Notes under the pieces: generated by a model
The model's input: the letters and a program-made list of their open reading frames with translations, nothing else
Databases searched by the model: none
Told to the model about the DNA's origin: nothing
NCBI RefSeq assembly: GCF_963675815.1
Contig: NZ_OY776574.1
Span: forward strand, 180,001-244,000
DNA from: an uncultured Desulfuromusa sp.
Lineage (GTDB): Bacteria > Desulfobacterota > Desulfuromonadia > Desulfuromonadales > Geopsychrobacteraceae
DNA length: 64,000 nt
Direction: 5' to 3'
Position numbers and translations under genes: made by a program
Shown: piece by piece, positions 9,589 through 18,225 of the stretch
Numbering within the stretch: position 1 is the stretch's first letter
How the letters are laid out: each line of letters starts with the position of its first letter

Positions 9589-12500
9589 ATGAACCGATCA
9601 TCAGCACGGCTTTTTATTCGCATCACCTGCTATGCGCTGATTGTGCTCGCAACTTTTTTTGCTCTCCTCATCGTTTATCTCAGTCAATTGGATTTAAATG
9701 ACTACCGCCGTTCACTCGAGCAGACTATGAGCTCTGCGCTAAAACAACCCGTGCAAATAGGACATAGTTCTCTGACTTTCAATCGTGGCTTCGCTCTGGC
9801 ATTAAAAAATCTACAGATTGGAGAGAGTCGTGCCCCCCTGGCTGACATCCCCAAAGTCATGGCGACATTGAAACTTACACCTCTGTTCAAGGGGCAACTT
9901 ATCCTTGATCAAGTCCAGATTGACAATCCTAAAATTAAAATCAAACTGCCTTTTCCAGAACGACCTGCCAAAGGGACATCCCAACGACTATTCAACACCT
10001 TGGGAATCCGCATCCTGAACGTCCACAATGCAAGTATAGAGGTGCTTCAAGTACAGAGTGACAAGACGGACCGAGAGTTTAAATTTTCACACCTTAATGC
10101 CCTCCTCCGTGGTTGGAATCCTGGGAAAACCGGCGAGTTGACTGTAAGTGGGCAGTTACAAAAGCAGGGTGGTCGTTTCCTTTTTGAAACCCGCCTCCCT
10201 TCAAGTCGCAACCCGGAAATCTGGAGAAATGAAGAACAAAAGGCACAACTCAAAATTACAAATTTCTCAACGAAAAAACTCCCCGAAGGCCCCGGTCAAA
10301 TTCTCCCTGAACTTATGAACATGGACTTAGTCATTCAAGGAGTGCCGGCAACCGGGACAAGCTTCAACACGACTCTGATCAACCCGGATAATAACGAACC
10401 CATTCTTTCACTATCAGGACGATGGACATCTGCAAGCGGACAAGAGGCCATAACCAAACTTAAAGGGGAATTGCTGAAAATCCCGCTGAGTGGAGAATTT
10501 TACTTTATCAGGCAGGTGGAAAAATATTTCCTGGCGGGGAAACTGGGTGCCGATAACGTAACATTAACCCCCGAAATTCTAAAATCCTGGCAAATTCCGG
10601 ATGCAGATAAATTTCTCCGTGGTCAACTGGACCAAATAATGTTCACTCTCAATGAAAGCTGGGCTCCGACAGAAAAACATCCTGTCCTACCTCACATTGA
10701 CGCAAAGATAGCTCTCTCCCATCTCGACTGGAAGCATCCGGACTTCCGGCAACTTAAAAATCTGTCAGTCAACGTTTCTATGGAAGATAAGAGCCTCGAA
10801 GCAAAAGACGGCATTTTCACTTTAGGCAGTCAAGCGGTTCATTTTTCAGGACAGATCTACAGCTTATTTCTGCAACCGAAAGTTGATTTTCAGTTCAACG
10901 TTAATACTGATATCAGCAATGTTTTATCCCAGATCAATCTTTGGGAAAATTTGGATATTTCCGGCAATCTGCCAGGATCTCTCAGGCTGACAGGCTCCCT
11001 GACCGAACCTGACTTCACGTTCCAGGCAGACTTGAACTTGCTCAGTCTGGAGCTGCAATCCTTGCTGACAAAAAAGCCAACGACCAGAAGTCAATTCACA
11101 CTCCAGGGGCACATCAAAAATCAGCGCTTACAATTAAACAGTTTCTCCCTTAACCTTGATGATGCGGAAATGACCGGACGGGGCTACTTCGATTGGGCTC
11201 AACAGGGGCAAGAATTCAGCTTCACAGCTGACCCTGTCAATCTGGGAGACTTTAGAGCTTTTTCACCCCTTCTCGAAAAACTCCAGGTGCGCGGGCAAAT
11301 TCAACCGGAGCTCACCCAGAAAAACATCGGGTTGCAAGGAACTTTAAAGCTAAAAAACGTTGGCGCACATCTGACTTCTGTCGTCGCTGATCTCAACAAC
11401 ACAACAGGTGAAATCCACCTGGACCAACACGGGTTCACCTTTCAAGACCTTAAAACCTCATTAGGACAATCGGACTTTGTAACAACAGGGATATTTAGCG
11501 ACTGGAAAAATCCCGTTCTCAATCTTGACCTCAGCGGCAAAAAAATCCGCGCCCATGATCTCATATTTTCAAACCCGACACTCACCCTCCATGATTTAAC
11601 AGGGCATCTTAAAATCGATGCTGAGGAAATCAATTTTGCCCCCGTTGAGGTTCGTCTGGAAGACGACACTCTGGCGGTTGTCACCGGCAAAGTCAGCGAT
11701 TTCAAAAATCCACAAACCGTTCTTGAGATCCGGTCGGATAAGGTGGACGTTCTTGATGTCATCAATTTATTTGCTCGACCGGAAAACTCAGGTTCTAAAC
11801 AAAAAAACGCCCAGAGGAAAGGTCAGGGTCCGTCCTTACTGATTAAAGCCAGTGCAAAACAAGGAGCTCTCGGTGGTCTGCAATTTCAAAACGCCGAAGC
11901 GACCATTCAATCTGATGATAGTCGCCTCACCATCTATCCTTTGAAATTTAATAATGGAAAAGGATGGGTCGATGCCCAGGTAGAATTTGACTACAATGAA
12001 AAAATGGCACCACTAAAAGTGTCAGGACATGTTGAAGACGTGGATGCCTCAATTCTACATCAGGACCTGTTCAAAAAGCGGGGACTCGTCAGCGGTCTGC
12101 TGAAGGGTGATTTCTATCTGGAAGGAAATCCCAAGGAAAATCATTTCTGGCAAGGGGCAAGAGGGGGGGCTCATGCGCAAATCACTCATGGAACATTACG
12201 AAAATTCCATGGGCTGGCAAAAGTCTTTTCTCTTCTCAACATTTCACAAATCTTTGCCGGTAGATTGCCGGATATGGATAAAGAAGGGATGCCTTTTTCT
12301 CTCCTGGAGGGCAGTTTCCAGATCGGGGCCGGTCTGATTCAATCAGAAGATCTTAAAGTCACCAGTGAATCCATGAACCTTTCTGCTGTCGGCACCCACA
12401 CCCTCAGCGATGATTCTTTGAATGTAACCCTTGGAATCATGCCTCTTCGTACTGTTGATAAAATAATTACCTCCATTCCAATTGCAGGATGGGTCCTTGC

Positions 12501-12702
12501 CGGAACGGATAAAGCTTTAGTCACTGCGTACTTCAAAATCACAGGGACCAGTGAGGAACCGATAGTCACTGCGATCCCGATTGATTCAGTATCAACAACT
12601 GTCTTCGGCATTTTTAAAAGAACGTTTGGGTTGCCGGGAAAACTGATTAAAGATATTGGCTCAATGTTTGAGACAGAACCACAAAAGAAGGAAGGCCCGT
12701 GA
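9589..12702 (+). CDS. AsmA/YhdP-like envelope protein
   Basis: A 1037-residue AsmA-family protein. Residues 10-32 form an N-terminal transmembrane anchor, followed by the family opening (DLNDYRRSLEQTMSSAL, then RGFALALKNLQIG) and a very long beta-rich periplasmic stretch of repeated groove strands. The C-terminal 250 residues have the DUF3971/AsmA_2 pattern (GLVSGLLKGDFYLEG, then FSLLEGSFQIGAGLIQSEDL). Large AsmA proteins (YhdP, TamB, YdbH) bridge inner and outer membranes and move phospholipid; that role is inferred here. The 3' end is 19 bp from the convergent ubiE. A quasi-palindrome GTTATG/CATAAC (9538-9554) lies in the upstream spacer. Confidence 0.85.
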   Translation: MNRSSARLFIRITCYALIVLATFFALLIVYLSQLDLNDYRRSLEQTMSSALKQPVQIGHSSLTFNRGFALALKNLQIGESRAPLADIPKVMATLKLTPLFKGQLILDQVQIDNPKIKIKLPFPERPAKGTSQRLFNTLGIRILNVHNASIEVLQVQSDKTDREFKFSHLNALLRGWNPGKTGELTVSGQLQKQGGRFLFETRLPSSRNPEIWRNEEQKAQLKITNFSTKKLPEGPGQILPELMNMDLVIQGVPATGTSFNTTLINPDNNEPILSLSGRWTSASGQEAITKLKGELLKIPLSGEFYFIRQVEKYFLAGKLGADNVTLTPEILKSWQIPDADKFLRGQLDQIMFTLNESWAPTEKHPVLPHIDAKIALSHLDWKHPDFRQLKNLSVNVSMEDKSLEAKDGIFTLGSQAVHFSGQIYSLFLQPKVDFQFNVNTDISNVLSQINLWENLDISGNLPGSLRLTGSLTEPDFTFQADLNLLSLELQSLLTKKPTTRSQFTLQGHIKNQRLQLNSFSLNLDDAEMTGRGYFDWAQQGQEFSFTADPVNLGDFRAFSPLLEKLQVRGQIQPELTQKNIGLQGTLKLKNVGAHLTSVVADLNNTTGEIHLDQHGFTFQDLKTSLGQSDFVTTGIFSDWKNPVLNLDLSGKKIRAHDLIFSNPTLTLHDLTGHLKIDAEEINFAPVEVRLEDDTLAVVTGKVSDFKNPQTVLEIRSDKVDVLDVINLFARPENSGSKQKNAQRKGQGPSLLIKASAKQGALGGLQFQNAEATIQSDDSRLTIYPLKFNNGKGWVDAQVEFDYNEKMAPLKVSGHVEDVDASILHQDLFKKRGLVSGLLKGDFYLEGNPKENHFWQGARGGAHAQITHGTLRKFHGLAKVFSLLNISQIFAGRLPDMDKEGMPFSLLEGSFQIGAGLIQSEDLKVTSESMNLSAVGTHTLSDDSLNVTLGIMPLRTVDKIITSIPIAGWVLAGTDKALVTAYFKITGTSEEPIVTAIPIDSVSTTVFGIFKRTFGLPGKLIKDIGSMFETEPQKKEGP

Positions 12703-12721
12703 AACGCCTGCTCAAAAGAGG

Positions 12722-13432
12722 TTAGCGCTTATCACCAACATAAACCGTTGCAATCCCGAAAGTTTGATCAACATATTGCAGCCTCTGGAAACCTGCATCT
12801 CCCATCATTGACGAGAACTCTTCCTGGCTGGGAAATTCAATAACCGAATCGGGGAGATATTGATAAGCGCTGCGTTTGGAAAGCAGTCCTCCGAGAGTCG
12901 GAAGAATTTTTTGAAAATAGAAATAGTAAAGTTTACGGAACAGCTGGCTGCGAGGATTGGAAAATTCCAGAATAACCACGCGGCCACCCGGCTTTAAAAC
13001 CCGATACATCTCGCGCAAACCGGCCTCCCGATCAACAACATTGCGAATGCCGAAGGCAATCGTAATGCCATCAAAACATTCATCAGGATGAGGAATTTCT
13101 TCGCAAGGAGCATTGACCAGCATAATCCGCGTCCCATATGATGAATTATTCAACTTGGATTGCCCTTGAACCAGCATTCCCTGGGTAAAATCTTCACCGA
13201 TAATGGTAACTGAAGGGTCGGTTTGCTTTGCAATTTCCAGAGCGATATCGCAGGTACCAGTCGCGATATCAAGAACGCGACCATCCTTAGGAATACTCAG
13301 CTGGCTCACGGCAAAACGTCGCCAGCGACGATCTATACCAAAAGAGAGCAATCGATTGAGAAGATCATAGCGGTAAGCAATATCATCAAACATCTGTCGG
13401 ACACCACGCCCTTTGTCAGACAACTGATACAT
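12722..13432 (-). CDS. ubiE: Demethylmenaquinone/ubiquinone methyltransferase UbiE
   Basis: SAM-dependent C-methyltransferase for the last or near-last step of menaquinone (and, where present, ubiquinone) synthesis; 236 residues. Visible: FDDIAYRYDLLNRLLSFG near the N-terminus, SAM motif I VLDIATGTC (53-61), AFGIRNVVDRE and the C-terminal Y-PDSV stretch. The start is ATG at 13430-13432, where GGAG lies seven bases upstream; a TTG two codons earlier is less likely. It faces a divergent Nudix gene and converges on the AsmA-like gene. Confidence 0.93.
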   Translation of the reverse strand: MYQLSDKGRGVRQMFDDIAYRYDLLNRLLSFGIDRRWRRFAVSQLSIPKDGRVLDIATGTCDIALEIAKQTDPSVTIIGEDFTQGMLVQGQSKLNNSSYGTRIMLVNAPCEEIPHPDECFDGITIAFGIRNVVDREAGLREMYRVLKPGGRVVILEFSNPRSQLFRKLYYFYFQKILPTLGGLLSKRSAYQYLPDSVIEFPSQEEFSSMMGDAGFQRLQYVDQTFGIATVYVGDKR

Positions 13433-13584
13433 GTGCAAGCTCCTGGCAGAGATAGAAACTTTAAGTCATTTTACTGGAAACAGCTCGATAATAAAAAGAC
13501 TGGTTCTAGCACAGAGTCAGATCGTCGCCAACAAAAAACCTTAAATACAGCCAAGAGCCCGGAAGTTAATAAACAGGAGCAACA

Positions 13585-14001
13585 ATGACTGATAATTCCA
13601 TTTTAAAACAACCCGTTCACGTCTGTGCAGCTGTCGTCTTTCACCAGAAAAAAATCCTCTTGACCTTGCGTCCGGAAGACAAAAAACTTGGTGGCTACTG
13701 GGAATTTCCAGGGGGAAAGATTGAAAAGGGAGAATCGCCTCAATTGGCTTTACAGAGGGAATTAAGAGAGGAGCTTGATATTGAGGTTGGTGTCGGTGCT
13801 CTGTTGGAAACGGTACATCATAGCTACGAATGGGGGGATGTAAAAATTTTGGCCTATACCTGCACATGGAAAAGTGGAACCATTAAACATCTGGAGGTGG
13901 CTGACCATAGTTGGGTTGCGCCTGAAAATCTTCTCGACTATGATATTTTAACTGCTGACCGGCCAATCATCAGAAAACTTCAGGAACAGTACTCAGGCTA
14001 A
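13585..14001 (+). CDS. mutT: MutT-type Nudix hydrolase
   Basis: A 138-residue Nudix protein. The Nudix box spans residues 44-66 (GKIEKGE, then QRELREELDI) with all catalytic Glu and Arg present. The preceding GGYWEFPGG and the ALLTLRPEDK-like strand match MutT/8-oxo-dGTP diphosphatases, which remove oxidised nucleotides from the pool. ATG at 13585 follows CAGGAGCAACA. The MBL-fold gene follows after 22 bp, so the two may be cotranscribed. Confidence 0.85.
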   Translation: MTDNSILKQPVHVCAAVVFHQKKILLTLRPEDKKLGGYWEFPGGKIEKGESPQLALQRELREELDIEVGVGALLETVHHSYEWGDVKILAYTCTWKSGTIKHLEVADHSWVAPENLLDYDILTADRPIIRKLQEQYSG

Positions 14002-14023
14002 ACAGAGTCAAAGGAGAGAAATT

Positions 14024-14863
14024 GTGAGCATCCACCTAACCATTCTATGTGAAAACAGTGTCGACAAGGTCAGTCCTTATGGGCTGCTGGGAGAACATGG
14101 CTTTTCCTGTCATCTCCAAACTCCAGCCGGGAATTTTCTGTTTGATACCGGAGGTGGCATGACAATTATGAACAACGCCAAACTGATGGGAGTTGACTTC
14201 GAAAAACTGCAGGGAATCCTCTTCAGTCATGGCCATTTTGATCATACAGGTGGCCTGAAACAAGTTCTGGAAATCACTGGAAAAATACCAATTTACGCTC
14301 ACCCTGACCTGTTTTCAGCTCATTACAGCAAAAACAGCGGAAAAATGCACAACATCGGTGTTCCTTGGCCGCAATCAACTCTGGAAGAACTTGGCGCTGA
14401 CTTCGTTTTCTCGTCTGCTCCTTACGAGGTTTCACCCAACCTGCTTCTGTCAGGAGAGGTCCCCCGCGTCTCCAAAATTGAAACAGGCGATCCCAACCTT
14501 TTATCCCTGTCCGGATCAGGAGAAGAGTTTTCCGACCCACTCAATGACGATCTGTCACTTTTTATTCGCACTGAAAAAGGGCTGGTCATTCTCTTGGGAT
14601 GTGCCCATGCCGGCCTGCTGAATATTATTGATCATGCAATCCAGGTAACAGGACAGAAGAAAATCCATATGGTTTTGGGAGGAACCCATTTAAAATTCTG
14701 TAGCGACGAACAAATGACAGCAACCTTGAATCGTTTGGAAGAGCTTGATGTCGACCTGATAGGGGCATCGCACTGTACAGGGCTGAGAGGGGCAAGAATG
14801 CTGGCAGAACGTTTCGGTGAGCGTTTTTTCTCTGCTTCCGTCGGTCAGGAAATAACCATCTGA
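14024..14863 (+). CDS. MBL-fold metallohydrolase (COG1237 type)
   Basis: A 279-residue metallo-beta-lactamase-fold protein. The Zn motif HGHFDH is at 69-74, preceded by FLFDTGGG; later metal His are in LLGCAHAGLLN and GASHCTG. The order resembles COG1237 proteins related to the dihydropterin-ribofuranosylaminobenzene phosphate synthases and 7,8-dihydropterin enzymes; the substrate cannot be read from sequence. Start GTG at 14024 with AAAGGAGAG upstream. A weak GC hairpin follows the stop. Confidence 0.82.
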   Translation: MSIHLTILCENSVDKVSPYGLLGEHGFSCHLQTPAGNFLFDTGGGMTIMNNAKLMGVDFEKLQGILFSHGHFDHTGGLKQVLEITGKIPIYAHPDLFSAHYSKNSGKMHNIGVPWPQSTLEELGADFVFSSAPYEVSPNLLLSGEVPRVSKIETGDPNLLSLSGSGEEFSDPLNDDLSLFIRTEKGLVILLGCAHAGLLNIIDHAIQVTGQKKIHMVLGGTHLKFCSDEQMTATLNRLEELDVDLIGASHCTGLRGARMLAERFGERFFSASVGQEITI

Positions 14864-14970
14864 ACACTCGGCTGAATGGTATTCATCCTTCGTATTCTTA
14901 TTCAACGCAGCTAACGTCACTATTTTCATAAACTATCGAGACAGCTGCCGACATCGCATCCCACTGATTA

Positions 14971-14994
14971 AGCCCGGACACCCAATTCCGGGCT
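14971..14994 (+). terminator. Weak hairpin after the MBL-fold gene
   Basis: Perfect 8-bp stem AGCCCGGA/TCCGGGCT with an 8-base loop, about 110 bp past the stop. It is followed only by TTCAAC, so the T-tract is poor. The remaining gap to 15130 has no gene; it holds one further dyad, ATCCGG/CCGGAT at 15087-15108. Confidence 0.4.
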
Positions 14995-15132
14995 TTCAAC
15001 AAACATCTCTCCAGAAATGATTTGTTTCTCATCCCTGATTCGCTCTTTTTCCTTTACAGCTTGAGGATTCATCTGCCGGGAAAGATCCGGAAAAAAGAGA
15101 CCGGATGATCGAGAAAGGTTCATCCACTCCCC

Positions 15133-15164
15133 TTGACTCTGTAGTTCGGTAAAGGGTTTAGAAT
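15133..15164 (+). promoter_or_regulatory. MerR-type promoter of copA
   Basis: A -35 TTGACT (15133-15138) and a -10 TAGAAT (15159-15164) are separated by 20 bp. Over-long 19-20 bp spacers are the hallmark of promoters that MerR-family activators untwist, as for copA and zntA. The spacer carries ACTCTGTAGT (15137-15146) with a weak partner ACCCTTTACC on the other strand. Transcription would start about 60 bp before copA. The merR gene downstream is the likely regulator. Confidence 0.75.
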
Positions 15165-15230
15165 TGAATCAAAGAGTGAATTCAGTGGGCTTCTTATATA
15201 TAAAAAGATTCGCCCGGGAAGGGACATATC

Positions 15231-17543
15231 ATGACACAAAGTTCTGCATCCATCCAAGAAAGCAACGTTAAGAGTGATCATATCAGCAGAACGACAAAAA
15301 ACAGTTTCTCAATCTCAGGAATGGGTTGTTCCAGTTGTGTTGCCAAAATTGAAAAAACCCTCAAAAAAACAACCGGGGTGGTTCGTGCGCAGGTGAACTT
15401 TGCCAGCGAAACGGCAACAGTCGAATTTGCTCCTGAGCAAACTGACCGCAGGAACCTGATCAGGATAATTGAATCCCTGGGATATAAAGTCACTGATAGT
15501 CAGTCAGACGATCCTGTTGCAGAAGACAAGAGTAACCGAGAATCTGAATTGAAAAACTTACAGCTCAGATTTCTTCTCGGTCTGGGACTTGTCATCCCTC
15601 TGTTTTTACTGGTGCATTGGAATAACATCGGTCTTGACAACATTATGCCGCTCACCAAGCAGAACAATTTCCTGCTGCAATTTTTGATTCAAACCCCGAT
15701 CCAGTTCTGGATCGGCCGGCAATTTTATCGGGGCGCGTGGAGTGCGCTGAAAAACAGAACCAGCGATATGAATACCCTGATCGCAACAGGAACCAGTGCA
15801 GCATACATTTACAGTGTTCTCGTAACCTTTGTCCCCTCCCTCTTTACGGCAGCGGGAATAGTTTCAGAAGTCTACTTTGATACGGCTGGAATGATTATTG
15901 TCCTGATCCTCCTCGGTCGCCTTCTTGAAGCCAGAGCCAAAGGACAAACCTCCGAAGCAATTAAGAAGTTAATCGGTTTACAGGCAAAAACGGCTCGGGT
16001 TATCAGAGAGGGACAGGAATTTGAAATCCCCATCGCAGAAGTGGTCATTGACGATACAGTGATAGTTCGTCCCGGAGAGAAAATCCCCGTTGACGGCATC
16101 ATTACTATGGGAGCATCTGCTGTCGATGAATCAATGGTCACTGGTGAATCAATCCCGGTAGAAAAACAAATCGGAGATGAAGTCATTGGAGTCACGATCA
16201 ATAAAACCGGCAGCTTCCACTTCAAGGCAACTAAGATTGGTAAGGACACCATGCTTGCCCAGATCATTCGTATGGTTCAGGACGCGCAAGGTTCAAAACC
16301 ACCTATCGCAAGGATGGCTGATATTATCGCAGCTTACTTTGTTCCCGCAGTCATCGTCCTGGCACTGCTAACCTTTATCGTCTGGTTACTCTTGGGTCCA
16401 AATCCAGCCTTGACCTATGCGTTACTCAACTTCATTGCAGTCATGATCATTGCCTGTCCATGCGCCCTGGGATTGGCAACACCGACAGCAATCATGGTTG
16501 GAACCGGACGTGGAGCTGAATTAGGCATCTTGATCAGGAGCGGTAAAGCACTGGAGACAACCCACAAACTGGAGACAATTGTCCTGGATAAAACCGGAAC
16601 AATCACCAAAGGGAAACCAACCGTGACCGATATGCTGGTGGTTGATGAATTCGACAAACAAGAACTCCTACGTTTAGCAGCCTCTGCTGAAAAAGGGTCC
16701 GAACACCCCCTCGGGGAAGCTATTGTCCGCAGGGCTGAAGAAGAGAATCTTGCTCTTGCTGCAGTGACCGACTTTATCGCGGTTCCGGGCCAAGGGATCA
16801 AAGCACGCATTGAAGGATCCCATTTGCTTCTGGGGAATGTTCATTTACTCCATGACAATGAGGTTCCCCTGCAAACGTTGGAGGAACAGATTTCGAATTT
16901 GGCCAAAGATGGCAAAACCCCGATGTTGGTTGCCGTCGATGGCAAAGCTGTCGGAATCATTGCAGTTGCAGATACGGTTAAAGAAACCTCTGCCCGAGCC
17001 ATCAAGGCGCTGCATCAACTTGGACTGGAAGTGATCATGCTTACCGGAGACAATCGCAGCACCGCAGAGGCCATAGGCCGAACTGTTGGCGTCGACAGGG
17101 TTCTGGCTGAGGTTTTGCCCGATCAGAAAGCAGCCGAGATTGAAAGACTTCAAGCTGAAGGAAAGCAGGTTGGTATGGTCGGAGATGGCATCAATGATGC
17201 GCCGGCCCTGGTTCAGGCTGATGTGGGGATGGCTATCGGTACCGGAACGGATATCGCTATCGAAGCGGCGGACGTCACCTTGATCAGTGGTGATCTCATT
17301 GGGGTTGTCAACACCATCGCTTTGAGCAAGACAACCATTCGCAATATCAAACAAAACCTCTTCTGGGCCTTTGCCTATAATGTTTTGCTGATCCCGGTTG
17401 CAGCCGGGGTGCTCTTTCCCTTCTTCGGAATACTTCTCAATCCGATGTTCGCGGCAGCGGCAATGGGAATGTCATCACTCACTGTTGTCAGTAACGCGGT
17501 AAGGCTGAGACGGTTCAAAGCCCCCGTCCTGCAACCGGGATAA
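15231..17543 (+). CDS. copA: Copper-exporting P1B-type ATPase CopA
   Basis: P-type ATPase of 770 residues that exports Cu(I)/Ag(I) from the cytoplasm. Order: an N-terminal heavy-metal domain with GMGCSSC (Cys33 and Cys36), eight predicted transmembrane segments, the actuator TGES loop, the transmembrane CPC metal site (IACPCALG, near residue 409), phosphorylation motif DKTGT near 453, HP motif SEHPLG, and the hinge GDGINDAPAL. Only one metal-binding domain is present. ATG follows AAGGGAC. The MerR-like promoter upstream and a merR gene 94 bp downstream point to metal-induced expression. Metal type is inferred from the CPC class and neighbours. Confidence 0.95.
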   Translation: MTQSSASIQESNVKSDHISRTTKNSFSISGMGCSSCVAKIEKTLKKTTGVVRAQVNFASETATVEFAPEQTDRRNLIRIIESLGYKVTDSQSDDPVAEDKSNRESELKNLQLRFLLGLGLVIPLFLLVHWNNIGLDNIMPLTKQNNFLLQFLIQTPIQFWIGRQFYRGAWSALKNRTSDMNTLIATGTSAAYIYSVLVTFVPSLFTAAGIVSEVYFDTAGMIIVLILLGRLLEARAKGQTSEAIKKLIGLQAKTARVIREGQEFEIPIAEVVIDDTVIVRPGEKIPVDGIITMGASAVDESMVTGESIPVEKQIGDEVIGVTINKTGSFHFKATKIGKDTMLAQIIRMVQDAQGSKPPIARMADIIAAYFVPAVIVLALLTFIVWLLLGPNPALTYALLNFIAVMIIACPCALGLATPTAIMVGTGRGAELGILIRSGKALETTHKLETIVLDKTGTITKGKPTVTDMLVVDEFDKQELLRLAASAEKGSEHPLGEAIVRRAEEENLALAAVTDFIAVPGQGIKARIEGSHLLLGNVHLLHDNEVPLQTLEEQISNLAKDGKTPMLVAVDGKAVGIIAVADTVKETSARAIKALHQLGLEVIMLTGDNRSTAEAIGRTVGVDRVLAEVLPDQKAAEIERLQAEGKQVGMVGDGINDAPALVQADVGMAIGTGTDIAIEAADVTLISGDLIGVVNTIALSKTTIRNIKQNLFWAFAYNVLLIPVAAGVLFPFFGILLNPMFAAAAMGMSSLTVVSNAVRLRRFKAPVLQPG

Positions 17544-17572
17544 TGCGATATTATTGTTCCCCGCAAGACTTA

Positions 17573-17601
17573 ACCCTGTAGTATACTTTAGAGATCAGGG
17601 T
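17573..17601 (+). promoter_or_regulatory. MerR-type dyad upstream of merR
   Basis: ACCCTG (17573-17578) and CAGGGT (17596-17601) form an inverted pair. The left arm extends to ACCCTGTAGT, nearly the same as ACTCTGTAGT in the copA promoter, and TATACT (17582-17587) inside it looks like a -10. This suggests the MerR protein also controls its own gene. The -35 is unclear. Confidence 0.5.
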
Positions 17602-17637
17602 GAAGACGACTGAAGACAAGCAAAAAGAGGAGAAAGC

Positions 17638-18063
17638 ATGAACGGGTTGACGATAGGAAAAGTCGCAAAAAAAGCCGGATTGGGGATTGAAACGGTGCGT
17701 TTCTATGAGCGGGAAGGATTGATAAAACCCCTCGCCAGAAGTGCATCAAATTATCGCCTTTATGCAGATGAAGGGGTTATCCGGTTACGTTTTATCAAAC
17801 GGGCCAAAACCTTGGGCTTTACCTTGCGTGAAATTAAGGAGTTACTTCTTCTGCGTGCTGATCCCGGTGCCACAAAGGGGGACGTTAAGGCACAGATTGA
17901 AGAAAAAATCATTGATATTGATGAGCGGATCAAAGATTTACAACACATTCAAAGAACGCTTAAAGCCCTTGATTCTTGCTGTGATGGTCATGGTTCTACA
18001 GACGATTGCCCCATTCTCGCAGCCCTGGAAGGGACAGAAGCGTTGGATGAAACGTTATCCTAA
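17638..18063 (+). CDS. MerR-family metal-responsive regulator
   Basis: A 141-residue MerR-family activator: winged helix at 3-70 (IGKVAKKAGLGIETVRFYEREGL), a dimer helix 82-112 and a C-terminal metal loop with Cys114, Cys115, His118 and Cys124. The Cys-X8-Cys spacing is that of divalent sensors (ZntR, MerR), whereas CueR has Cys-X7-Cys. The residue aligned with Ser77 of CueR or Cys79 of ZntR is Lys80. So it is the natural regulator of copA by position but its metal signature is mixed. AGAGGAGAAAGC precedes ATG. Confidence 0.88.
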   Translation: MNGLTIGKVAKKAGLGIETVRFYEREGLIKPLARSASNYRLYADEGVIRLRFIKRAKTLGFTLREIKELLLLRADPGATKGDVKAQIEEKIIDIDERIKDLQHIQRTLKALDSCCDGHGSTDDCPILAALEGTEALDETLS

Positions 18064-18152
18064 AAACCGGAGAGAATTTACTCCATAGCCTTTTAGCTGA
18101 ACGACAGTCGGTTTACTTAGCAAAAAACTGCCCCCTAATTGGGATGCAATCC

Positions 18153-18175
18153 GAGGGATTATCCTCTTATTTTTT
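18153..18175 (+). terminator. Possible weak terminator after merR
   Basis: A short GAGG/CCTC stem with a 6-base loop followed by TTATTTTTT, about 90 bp after the merR stop. The stem is only 4 bp, so this is a weak call. Confidence 0.3.
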
Positions 18176-18225
18176 AGGTCCCCAATCATGGTGGGAGCAC
18201 CAGCCAGCCAGTATTCAGGAGGACT

